A stretch of 64,000 bases of DNA from Hyposmocoma kahamanoa (taxonomy: Eukaryota; Arthropoda; Insecta; Lepidoptera; Cosmopterigidae), in the NCBI RefSeq assembly GCF_003589595.1, contig NW_020653774.1:809846-873845 (forward strand). Direction: 5' to 3'. Shown here piece by piece: positions 25,601 through 37,600 of this stretch. Under the pieces are notes generated by a model, which was not told where the DNA came from, ran no database searches, and saw nothing but the letters and a program-made list of their open reading frames with translations. Every line of letters starts with the position of its first letter. Positions within the stretch are counted from its first letter, which is position 1. A program made the position numbers and the translations under genes.

Positions 25601-28600
25601 GACGAATACTCACGCTTTCCATTTGCATTTCCGTGCCCAGACATGAACTCTTCAACGGTAATCAAACATTTAAATGAAATTTTTATGCTATTCGGTATGC
25701 CGTCTTATCTACATTCAGATCGAGGAACCTGTTTCATATCTACTGAAGTAAAGAACTTCTTAAATTCACGTGGTATTGCGTCGAGCAGAACTACACCTTA
25801 TAACCCAAGAGGAAATGGACAGGTTGAACGTTTTAACGGAACTCTTTGGAAATCAGTGCAATTGGCTCTACGTTCGCAGAACCTACCAATAGAAAATTGG
25901 GAAAAGGTTCTAAACCAAGCTTTACATTGTATCAGATCTTTGTTGTGCACAGCGACTTGTTGTACGCCGCACGAAAGAATGTTTACACATACCAGGCGGT
26001 CATCGAATGGAGTATCTATACCTACCTGGCTGACGGAATCAGAAAAAGTATTAATGAGAAAATTTAATCGTACTAACAAGTATCAACCTATTGTTGAAGA
26101 AGTGACTCTTCTGCACGTAAATCCAGACTACTCCTATGTTCGCTATGAGGACGGTCGAGAGACAACTGTTTCCAACCGACATTTAGCACCATTGAGCCTA
26201 GATAGTCAGATAATGGTAGATGAAACAACAAATATTGAGGCTCTTAACGAAAACTCCAATGAAGTGGAGGACCCTAATCCTACATCTCAAAATTCTGAAA
26301 CCAGATCTTCTGATTCCGAAAATGAGACTGAAGACATAGACCACCCTGAACCTCCAGCGGACACCGAACCAGAGATTCGAAGGTCTGCAAGAGTGCGACA
26401 CCCACCAGCCCACCTCGAGGATTATTTTCAAGGCTGATAGAATGTCATAATATTAACTCTTTAGTTTCTAATGTCTATTTTGAACTTTACATTTGATAGT
26501 CTTTTAGTTCATTGTTGTCAAATATTTTTGTGGAATAAAACCGTTATTCTAAAGGTTTTATCTTATTTATCAGCAACCGAGTTCAGGATGATGTTAGGGC
26601 TGGCGCTCACGCGCTGCAGCATGGAGTAGCATCGCTTCCGCATGATTGCATGAAAGCCGTCCACTCCCGCCTCACAGAACATGCCGGAGGCGCTACACCG
26701 CCGCCCCAGCCCCATCAACACCCTGAACGCGTTATTATACTGCACCCTCAAAGCGCTATATGCCTTCCCTGTGTAACTGACCCACAGGCTGCAGGTGTAA
26801 AAAGTTTGACAGAATGCTTTAAAAAGCGTCGTCTTTACCTCCTTTGTACACCTTGCAAACCTGCGAGCCAACATATTGCAGCGGACAGAAAGCGCCCTGC
26901 GCTCCCTCTCCAGATCTAAGTTGTCACTTAGATTTTCAGAGACCCAGTGGCCCAGATACTTAAAGTTGGCTACTCTTTTAAGTGGCGTGCCAGCCAGAGT
27001 GATTGACGGCAAGGTGGAGTAGGTCTTATTACCTGCCTTAAACACCATCATTTCACTCTTCGTAGAGTTGTATCTGAGCCCATGAGCCTCCGCGTATTGT
27101 TCGCAAGTCCTGAGCAGCCTCCTCATGGCACCGATCGAGGGACTCAGCAGAACCATATCGTCTGCGTAACTAATGTTATTTACGCAGACCCCTCCTACAT
27201 GGCAACCGATACCAGTTCTGCTGAGCTCCTCGATCAGCTTATTCATATATAAGTTGAAAAGGCGGGGAGACGACAAACCCCCCTGCCTCACCCCGCACTC
27301 CAACCCATACTCTTCCGACAAAGAGCCTGCCCACCTTACGCAGTTTGACTGCTCCTTGTACCAGTACTTGAGCAGTTGGATAACCTCATCGGGTACCTGT
27401 GTATCCTCCTTCAACTTCCGCCAAAGCAGGTCATAATTTACGAAGTCGAAAGCTTTGGATAAATCAAGGAAACAGGCAACCACAGGTGTGTTCCTGTCCG
27501 CATAGTATTGGACAGTATGCTTGAGTGACAGGATTGCACTTTCAGTAGACAATCCAGGTCTAAACCCGAATTGGGCGTCGTGCAACTTTATATGTTTTTC
27601 CATGTGTTTGTCAAGCAGACCGTCCAACACCTTTGCTAATACAGGTGCCAGTGAAACAGGTCTGTAGTTGCCTATATCCGAAGTGTCACCTGTTTTATTT
27701 TTCAATATTGGAACCACAATAGTCTTAATGATTGCTTCTGGAAGATAACAATGTCCAATACAAAGAGTGAAAAATGTGGCCAAGACTCTGGGCAGGTGCA
27801 CTCCAGCGTGTTGCAGGTGCTCGATGCTGAGACTATCATGACCTGGGGACTTTCCTCTAACCATATTCTTGATTACAGTAGCCACATCTTTGGACGAGAA
27901 ACTTACAGTCAAATCTGTGGCCACCTCCCCAGCATCGGCCACCTGCAACATACTACCCACATGCGTTGACACTTTAAAGTGTTTCATAAACCGGTCAGCT
28001 ATGGCTGCCGGCTCATGTTCCCCTGCTATACTCATAGGCAGGCTCGGCCTGGGATTCAGCTTGTTCGTGTTTTTCCAAAATTTTTTAAAGTCCTTAGACG
28101 AGTGATTTTTAGCAATGAATTACTAATTTTATTAAATGTTGGTAATTTTCGAAACAGTAACTAAACTCTCGTCAAGGGCACATTACGTAGGCCGGGAGTT
28201 TTCTTTTGAACCAATGAACTAACACCACATACATGTTATTTCATCCCTGTCACATATATATGGCGCACTATAAGTTTCCGGAACTGGCCACTTACATAAA
28301 CAATATTTAAAAAGTAATTACAACATTTGAAAATGGAACTCTTTGGCTTTAGAATACAGTTTATTTCATCTGGTTGTCACTTGTTTTTACATTGTGGCCT
28401 CATTTTAGAAATTGGTTGTCTACATCACCATGGATCTAACTCAAAAAAATTTCGTAGTATGATTTTCTACGATTTTAAGTGTAATTTAATAGCTCAGCGG
28501 AGCTTCGCTCGGCTTGAAGCTGCTTGGCTGGTTTGCAGAATTGAAACGCGGTCGTGTAACTCTCAGTGACGAATTTCGTGATGTGAACAACAAAAACATC

Positions 28601-31600
28601 GATACTGTGCGCCGTGTGATCAAAACAGACAGGCATGTGACATACCATGAGATTCGGGCATCTTTAGGCATAGGTATGAGTCAAATATAATCAATACTAC
28701 ACAAACATTTGGGCGTGAAAAATTTGACTGAGGCTCAAAAAATGTATCTCGTCACTTGGTGCTATGCCATGCTTACCAGATTCAACGAAGAGGCGTCAAA
28801 TTTTGTGTGGGAAATAGTAACAGGTGACGAAACATGGATTTATAATTACGATCCCAAAATAAAGCAGCAATCGAGTGTATGGGTCTTTCGAGGTGAGCCG
28901 AAACCAATCAAAGTGGCGCGCATGCAAAGTGCCTCTAAGCGGATGATTGCTTCATTTTTTAATAAGACTGGACACGTGGCTACTGTTGCTTTGGAGAATT
29001 ATTGTACCGTGAATAGTGATTGGTACACGACCATTTGTTTCCCAGAAGTTATTGACAAACTCCGTAAAAATAACCGTAAACGCCGTATCATCTTGCACCA
29101 CGATAATGTCAGTTCTCACACGGCCAGACAGACAAATGAAATTTTGAAGGTGAACAACGTTGACCTTGGAATAAAATGAAATGAAATTTTATTTGCTTAA
29201 AACATGGTGTGAAAGATGGAACAATTATTACAGAACACATGTTTTACCTGACTAGGCATGCAAAATCTTGCTTAAATTTAGTTTAATTATAGCATTGTCA
29301 TCAGACGTGTACAAGGAATAATCAATTCATTAATTAATAACAACAGAATAATAAACTATCAATTTCAAATTATTAAATATCATACATCATTATTATATTA
29401 AACATACATATACCTTATAATTTCATGTCGACATCCAATAATCAACAAAGAATAATCAGTCAATTAAAAACAACAAAATAATAACCTTCTATGTCAAACT
29501 ATTAAATATTTATACATCATAATTACATTGTACATTTATACAGTGAGGTGGGCGGGTGCTCAATCGGATGTTTACAGGTTGGAGTGTGGAGTTAGGCAGG
29601 GGGGTTTGAGTTCACCGCGGCTCTTCAACCTGTACATGGACGGGCTGATGGGTGAGCTCACAAGTACCAAAATTGGTTGTTATATTGATGGGGTTTGCGT
29701 TAATCATATATGTTACGCAGATGACATGGTGCTTTTGAGCCCATCTATCGGCGCCCTGCGCAGGCTGCTAAAGATTTGTGAGTCTTATGCGGTGGCTCAT
29801 GGGCTCAGATACAATGCGCTGAAGAGTGAGTGCATGGTATTTAAAGCAGGTACTAAAACGTATACCATAGTGCCTTCCATTGATCTAGGCGGCACTCCTC
29901 TAAAGCAGACAAAACAATTTAAGTATCTGGGTCACAGGGTCACCGAGGACCTATGCGATAATGCCGATGTGGAAAGGGAGCGCAGGGCGCTGGCTGTCCG
30001 TGGCAATATGTTGGCTCGCAGGTTTGCACGATGTACAGATGAAGTAAAGGTAACGCTTTTTAAAGCATATTGCCAGTCTTTTTACACGTGCAGCCTGTGG
30101 GTCAGTTACACGCGGCGGACATACGGAGCACTGCGCATCCAGTATAACAATGCGTTCAGGATGCTGTTCCGACTTCCACCTTTCTGTAGCGCGTCGACCA
30201 TGTTTGCTGAGAAACATGTAGACGATTTCTACGCTATCATGCGAAAGCGTAGTGCATCGCTACTCCGTCGTATGCGTCTCAGTACGAACAGCATCCTGAG
30301 CACATTGGTGGAAAGATGGGAGTCCCCAATGCTGGGGCGGTGGATGCGCTTGCACACTGCTGCCAATGCGTAGCCAGTTGTCCTGACATTGGCTGGTTTT
30401 TATTTTATTATTTTAAACCTAACACTAGCTTAAGTATTTTTCGTTACTAACAAATATTATGGATGATTGTAAGTCTGAAATAAATGGATTATTATTATTA
30501 TTATTATTATATACATTAAGCACTAATTTCATGTCAACATATGTCTAAAAAATGAGTCACTTTGTAGTAATTTTTGTCTCTAAGCCATTCACTAAGTCTG
30601 TTTCTGAACTAATTATTTGGTAACGTTTGAATGTCTTTGGTAGAGCATTATAAATTCGGGCACACATACCGTTACATTGATTTTTGTAATAACACAATCT
30701 AGGTTTATTATTATACACCCGTCTATTTGGGTCCCTTACATATCTACTATGTACATCTGTATTTTTTTTTTTAAGTTTAGATTTTGCTTAACAAACCATG
30801 CCACTTCGAAAATGTTCATACACGGTAACTGCAAAATTCCCAATTCTTTAAACAAAGGTGCACAAGATTCCCGTGGGGAAACACTGGTCATTGCTCGAAC
30901 ACACTTTTTTTGAGCTGATCACAATTTTTTACACTCAGCTGAGTTGCCCCAAACCAAGAGTTCATATCTAAGCAGAGACGCAACGTAACCATGATAAGCA
31001 GTCAAAACTGTAGATGGTGATGATACATTTCGCAACCTCCTTAAGACTTATACGTATCGATGTAATTTATCTACCAGTGACTCGACGTGTTGTGACCAGT
31101 TGCGACTACTGTCTATTTCCACGCTTAAGAATGTTGTAGAGTCTGCCTCCTGAATATTGACATCCTTGTAATTTATGTTAAGGTTATGATCCATCCTTAT
31201 GAGCCATCCCGCGTACAGTCCCGACCTTGTGACTTTTATTTATATCCAAAAATTAAAAACCAGTTACGCGGTCAACGATTTTCATCACTTGAAGAGGCTA
31301 TCGAAGAGTATGAAAAATATATTTCATACGGAGGAGTGGCATAAATATTTTCAAAATTGGTTCATTCGTATGAAAAAGTGCATTAACGCTAACGGAGAAT
31401 ATTTTGAGAAACAATAAATTCATTTCTGACCATTTATAGTATTTTTTTCTTATTCATTCCGGAAATTTATAGTACGAACTAACAAAAGTCAAAAAGAACG
31501 TTCACTTTTAAATTATACTTCCATAAGAAACCACCACTGTTTATCGATTAATGGCACTATTCTTGAAACCTGTAACCTATTGCCAATATATTACAGTCAA

Positions 31601-34600
31601 CTATAAATCGTCTTTAATTTAACGGGCTCGTCGAGATCCTGTACATCTTCTACTTGGGTCTGGCGGCTACATAATATATGATCCGGCTCGAAGGACATGG
31701 AGTATAGTAAAACAGGAATTTATAAAAATGATATTACGGCGTATCACAGCACAAAGTGGTGGCCAAGACGAGCAAAAAGGCCCTTGGACAGATTACTGGA
31801 CTGATGGTTTGACGATATCTTCAGATTTGTGAGATCGCGCTGGATGCATATAGAGCAGGACCTTAAAAGTTGGTGCAATAAAGAAGATTCCTATATTCTG
31901 CAGTGGATTGATGTTGGCTGCCTGTGAGGATAATGATGATTATGACTGACGATATAATCAGTAGCAACAGAGTTCTTTGCCCCCTGTTCGTCCAGAGAAG
32001 TACTGCCACCTTACCTATGTTTGCCGCCAAGCAGTAATGTGAGCTACACATGCATTACTGTGTTTCGGTTTTGAAGGATCGGCCCTCTCCTAATCACGTT
32101 CGGCCCTTCTAGGTACTGGTGAAATTACAGGCACATGGGACTTGTCAACTTGTGTTTCACGATGATAGACGTAGTTGCAGTGTCCCACACATCTTTGTGA
32201 TTTAAAACTCTGATATTCGTCGCCAACGATTGATCTCCACCGTTTGTAATCGTGAAGAAAGCTGCGTGGCGGAGAAAATTCACGACAGAGGTACGTGTGA
32301 AGTATGGTAGACTGAAGCCTTAACCGTTTCTTTAGAGGAAAGTCTTAAAGTAGAACGTGATGATCTATACATATATCGATCTATGGGTTTTATTAATAGA
32401 GTGACAAAACCATTCCAAAACCCAAACAGTATGATAACCCTGTTTTCTTCCTTGGTCCGCAGCAATTTAGAGTATTGTTCAGTTATGTGGTCACCCTTTT
32501 ATAATTGTCATATTGAAAGAATCGAAGCTGTCCAAAGACGGTTTCTTCGGAACTTGAGCTCTAGGTTTGGAATGCGTAGGAAATTGGATACTTACGAGGC
32601 AAGACTCAAATATTTTAAGGTACGCCCTCTTCAGTACAGACGTGTGATACTGGACTATTCCACACTGTTTAAAATTATCAACTTTGAAATGGACTCAAGT
32701 GAGATCTTAAGCCACGCCTTGTTTAAGATTGGCAGTAAACGTACCCAAATAACTTTTTCTTTGCCATGTACCACTAACAATGTCTCATATAATGATCCTA
32801 TTTTTCGCATGTTTAGAGCTCATAACAACTTTTCTAAAGATTTGGACTTATTCTCCCATAGTCGCTATACTTATTTAAATATTTGTAAGGAGAAGCTGAA
32901 TATGTTGGATATTTAAGAATCTCGTGTTTTTATATACGTGTAACATGATGTTTTTGCTATTGTTTTTAAGCAAATTTAATTTTTTTTTATATTATGTTTA
33001 ATAACCTGTTAATTTGTAAGTACTTATTTATTTTGCAAATGCCGTGCGTGGCTGTCATAGGAATACAAATTTACTCCTATGAGTAAATTTGTATTCCTAT
33101 GACAGCCACGCACTTATAATAGTATAATGCATGTTAACTTTAAGCGTCTTCACAGTTAGTATTCTGTAGCTATGCCAAAAATAAATAAATAAATAAATAA
33201 ATATAGTTGATAAATAAAGGAAGAACTAATTATAAAATATTAATAGCTGCCAAAATGTAAATTCACACATTCTTTAAGCGCAGGTCACACCGCGAACGAA
33301 GGTAAGCTAACTTAGCTTAGCTCACGTAGTTGCATGCAAAGCCAAGCTTAGAAAATACGTAGTAAGTAGTAACGTGCTACACTATGGATAAGGATAAAGA
33401 TAAGGGCGACATATTTTAAGAGTACATAGCTTAGCGGGATCGATGGGTTAGTTTAGTTAGCTGGGGTAGCTTAGTTCGCAGTTTGAGCGGATCCCGCTCA
33501 GCGGCGTCGTACCTTCGCTTCTGCGCGCGATCAGAGCGGGGGCTCCGTTCGCCAGTGATCCCGAATCCTTCCCACTAGAGCGCCCGAGAAGGTCACCGTG
33601 GGGTTTTAGCCGGCATAACCTCTCCGCTGCCCCCGCGGCGTTGTGAACCGAAGTGTGATTAGATGTCCCGGCTACGTGAGCCGAGCTATGTTAGCTTAGC
33701 TTCGTTCGCGGTGTGGCCTGCGCATTAGCAGGGTCGTTGGGTTAGTTAAGTTAGTTTAGTTCGCGGTGTGAAGCCCGAAGTATGATTGCATGCCTCTGCT
33801 ACGTGAGTTAAGCTAAATGCCTGCGGCGTGACCTGCTCTTTAGAAAATTCTCGAAGAGCCCTACGTATTAGAGTCACTTCAAAATAGCAGACTGTGAGCA
33901 TCAGCATCTCTATCGAGATAATGACTTTAAATATATAATAATAATTATCGATATGCTAGCTACACGATGTCGAGTGGCTTGCACAACGGTTTTCATGGTG
34001 TTGCTATCTGTGTGGTCTCGGATTCGATCCTCGATCGGGTCAATGTAGGAACATTTCTATATTGTCTCGGGTCTGGGTGGTTGTGGTACCGTCGTTGTTT
34101 CCAATGTCTATAACACAAGTGTGGTTCCATCAATCTTATTATAGAGGTTAATAATATGTTATCATATCTTTTAAATTGTTTTCTATTTGCTGTATAATCA
34201 TTTTGTTTCAAAATTTGCCTTATATTTTTAAACACTTCAGTGTTTAGTAAGTGGCCGAACGGTTACCATGCTGGACTGTCACGTAGAGGTCCCGGGTTTA
34301 ATTCCCGGACCGGGAGAAATAATTGTATGGCCTACATTTACTTCTTTCGTGAGTTTGCGTGTAATTTCTGATTATCTGCCTATGTGTGTGACTATGGCAC
34401 CCGCGATACAGGATTTCCCTAAGTCTGGGATATGAGTGTGTGCGTGTGTGCGCGTGTTTTTATATTCCGATCGTTTATAACTAAAGTGCGGAAACATTAA
34501 GGAAAAATATTATGTTTAATTGGATGAACTAACTGTGTAATGATCGATTGCTATAGTTGGTAATTTAACAAACAATATTTAATTTAAAATAATTTGAAGA

Positions 34601-37600
34601 TATCCGCTCACGCGATGCGCTCATCCTACCGCAAAATGGCGGCTATTTGGTTTCGCAAATTAGAAAAGGATTCAGTTTAAATACAAGTTTTTATAACTAA
34701 AAATTATTATTCTGCATTGCTAAATAAATACCCTCCGTACTACCAACAAAATCATCTCAAATAAAATGCAGTAATACACCGCAAATCCTGCACTTAAAAA
34801 GCACTAATGAAAGTTTTGGTGTACTTGGGTAAATATGATAATATTCCGTTTGAGTGGTTCTAACGTTTACCATGAAATTACTCCTTAAAGTATAGTTTAT
34901 AAACATTTATATTTAGGGTAAACTTAAAAAACGCTACTTACGGTATGTTTTCAATAAATAAACACCGAAATCACCAGCCCAAAAATAACACACACGATTG
35001 TCGTGACGTATTTTTGAAGTTGTTTATTTTTTTTAAATGACAGACTCAGGCATTAAAAACTTTATGGTTTGCTAGAGGAGTTACCGAATAAGCAATTAGT
35101 ATTAGTTCTTTTACCTGTTATAACTTCGATATCCGATAAATCGGTATAAAATCATCACCGGCACATCTAGGTGTGGTATGCGTCTACGGCTGCATGTATC
35201 GCGTGAGCGGATAATACAGCAAATTAAAAAAGTGGCATTCGAACTTGAACCCTTAGTAAATTATAATATAACTTTTTTATAAAAGAAAACCGACCTCAAT
35301 AGTTCGTGGAATTACATCTATTTGCAAAGTTTTATAGAAATCGGCTACCAGAAAGTGCGCGTAACCGGATTCATCCCCTAGTTTACCACCCTTAGAGGAG
35401 GAATATTTCCTTCAAATTTAAATGGGACCAATACTGAGGTGGGACCAATACTCTCTTTCTAACAAAAAAATAATCATCAAAATCGGTTGACAAGTCGGAG
35501 TTATCATGTAATATATCATACAAAAAAAATACAGAACTTTGTCCTTTTTTTGGAGTCTGTTGAAAATAGGTCACAATTCGTTTGACAACATGGTGGCCCA
35601 CGCTCTGCTTCTCTTAGTACAGGAAATTCTTTAGTTTAAAACTATAATTGGTGTGCTTGACACATCAAGTATATAACCAGAATTATAGACGAAATAAGGG
35701 CCATTCTTGGTAACTCTTCAGTGATACAACACTTATAAACATCAACTCTCGTTTGCACTGAAATATAAAAGCGCCAACAAGTGACCTGTGTGTAGTACGT
35801 CTCCGTATATTCCAAAAATATTCTGTATTTATTGTAATAAAGATAATATCTCTAACAAATCTAACAACAATTTCATTCGGTGGTGTGGGGAAAAACAGCA
35901 AAACATCTAATTACAAAACAAACGGAACCAAATTTCATCGGTAATTAAATATTAAAGTCTAGGCCAATCGTAGCGTAGTTGTCACCGTAATGATAAGGCA
36001 GAACAGTTTTTAAACAAATTAAATGACATTTCGTCTCTATTTCTGGTTATATACTCGATGGTTTGACAATGTTGTTATCATCATTGACTTACAAATAAAT
36101 GGACGACGGGTCTAATACAAAAACCACGAAAAAAATGTCCCAAGTCAACCTATTTAAACGTAGTGACATGTAAAGGAATATGAAAAAGCTAAAACGTTGA
36201 ATTTAAATTGTAATGTCGTCGCAGTACTGTCTAATTTTGCTTGCTTCGCTGTCAGTCGAACAAACGAAGACTAAAGCGTGAATGACGCTCTGTATACGAT
36301 TTTAATGCCCTATAAGTTCGGACCCTTTTTAGCGCGGACCCAACGTCCATATAATTGTAAGTCAATGGTTATCATTCATTAATTCGTATACCAAGGGTCA
36401 TCTTTAAAACATTCATTATGAGAGTCCATATTACGTGACACAACGTCTGACCCACTTGAAATTATCGATACGGCTCAATACAGTTCAGCGATCCGCCCTA
36501 TTTGGTACTTCATAAAAATCTAAAATAGTATAGTATAGGTACTCATCAATTACATACTTTACTAATTACCTAACTTATAACATCCCGAGTTATTCAGTAT
36601 GTGACAGAAGGTTGTAATTTTTAAGTTTATTGAATGTCACGATGTTTTACTATCATGATATTAAATTTTTTTTGTGAAATTACTGTACTAGTTTCCTTTA
36701 ATTATATAACAAAGATCGTAACACTTAAAAGAATTCATTAGATTCAACTGCTGCGGACAGGCGTGTCGCTTACCAGCAGGGGTACGACTTGTCGTCCCGT
36801 CACTTCACTTCATAAAAAAGGTAACAAGAAACCATTTTGTTTTTATACATGACAGGCAGATGACTCCACTCCAACTGATGCTCAATTAAAAGTGGAATCG
36901 AAACGTTGAAGGAACCTAGTGCAGTGTAGTTACCATCGCCGCTCTAGCGTCCACCACTCGCAGGGAAGGCCTACATATCATAGGGAGGGAATACATTGTG
37001 CAACAGAGAAAATTGCCACCAAAATTTATAGTTGCCGATGCAATACGGCAAGTTGTAAAGCGGTAGCTACAGAAGGTCAGCACGTTTGCTTCTGGTGAGG
37101 AAAGGGGAGAGTAGGATAAGGTTGAATAATTCAACAGAGCCCTCCGTATAGCACTTTCTATAAAAGGCACTAAACGATGGAACATATGCCTGCCTCCGTG
37201 ACCAAACGGTTACCATGCTAGATTGCCACGTAGAGGTCGCGGATTCGATTCTCTGGCCGGTACGAATATTTGTATGGCCTACATATATTTGTCTCGTGGG
37301 TTTGGATGTAATTTGTGGTTGTCTACCTATGTGTGTATATATGTGTGTACCTATGTGGTACCCGCATACATGATTTCCCTTGTGCTGGGGTATGGGTGTG
37401 TAACGTACTTCATATTTTGATGCGTCAGAATTGTGCTCAGCAGAGAACGAATGGGAAGGAATGGTGATAATTTTTTGTAAAGGTGCAAAAGTGGTGAGAT
37501 TTTTGGATTACCAACCATGGCGCCCTGTGAGGGTCAGTTCTTGTAATAAGTGCAGCAGGAAACGAGGATGGGATGTTCAAGTTAGAATGGTGGTCGCGAG

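Larger units (their letters stand above)
23562..26572 (+). mobile_element. Ty3/gypsy LTR retrotransposon inside a LINE, gag lost in assembly gap
   Basis: The 3' LTR is 26443-26572 (130 bp, TG...CA, starting TGTCATAATATTAACTC). The 5' LTR shows only its first 47 bp (23562-23608) before a run of 10 Ns, after which protease sequence appears. The element is flanked by GCAAC at 23557-23561 and 26573-26577, a 5 bp target duplication. The real gap must span the rest of the LTR, the primer site and gag. Confidence 0.9.
23370..28115 (-). mobile_element. 5'-truncated CR1/Jockey-like LINE split by a Ty3/gypsy insertion
   Basis: The right part (28115-26573) and left part (23561 down to about 23370) join in frame across the gypsy element: the minus strand reads SVA, then HRWDSPVVKYWLLLHAPYVR, matching SILSTLVERWESPMLGRWM of the sister copy at 29.5 kb. 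The left part ends in an A/T-rich 3' tail. Truncation near 28115 removes the endonuclease. Confidence 0.8.
28530..31417 (+). pseudogene. Mariner transposase pseudogene in two pieces
   Basis: The N-terminal piece shows ELKRGRVTLSDEF and YHEIRASLGIGMSQ, with a TAA at about 28689. The longest open piece, 28709-29179, has the catalytic blocks VTGDETWIYNYDP and IILHHDNVSSHTA. The C-terminal piece 31199-31417 carries SHPAYSPDL, then after a one-base shift DFYLYPKIKNQLR, and ends NANGEYFEKQ. The break falls between the second and third catalytic aspartates, where the LINE inserted. With a stop, a frameshift and the insertion it cannot make transposase. Confidence 0.8.
28266..31475 (+). mobile_element. 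Mariner element interrupted by nested retrotransposons
   Basis: Inverted ends CACTATAAGTTTCCGGAAC (28266-28284) and the reverse complement of 31456-31475 (GTACTATAAATTTCCGGAAT). Transposase runs 28530-29170 and resumes at about 31190, with about 2 kb of LINE sequence between. Confidence 0.75.

Noticed and set aside
23954..26431. Several minus-strand frames of 75-103 residues
   Set aside because: Antisense shadows of the gypsy pol frame with no domain.
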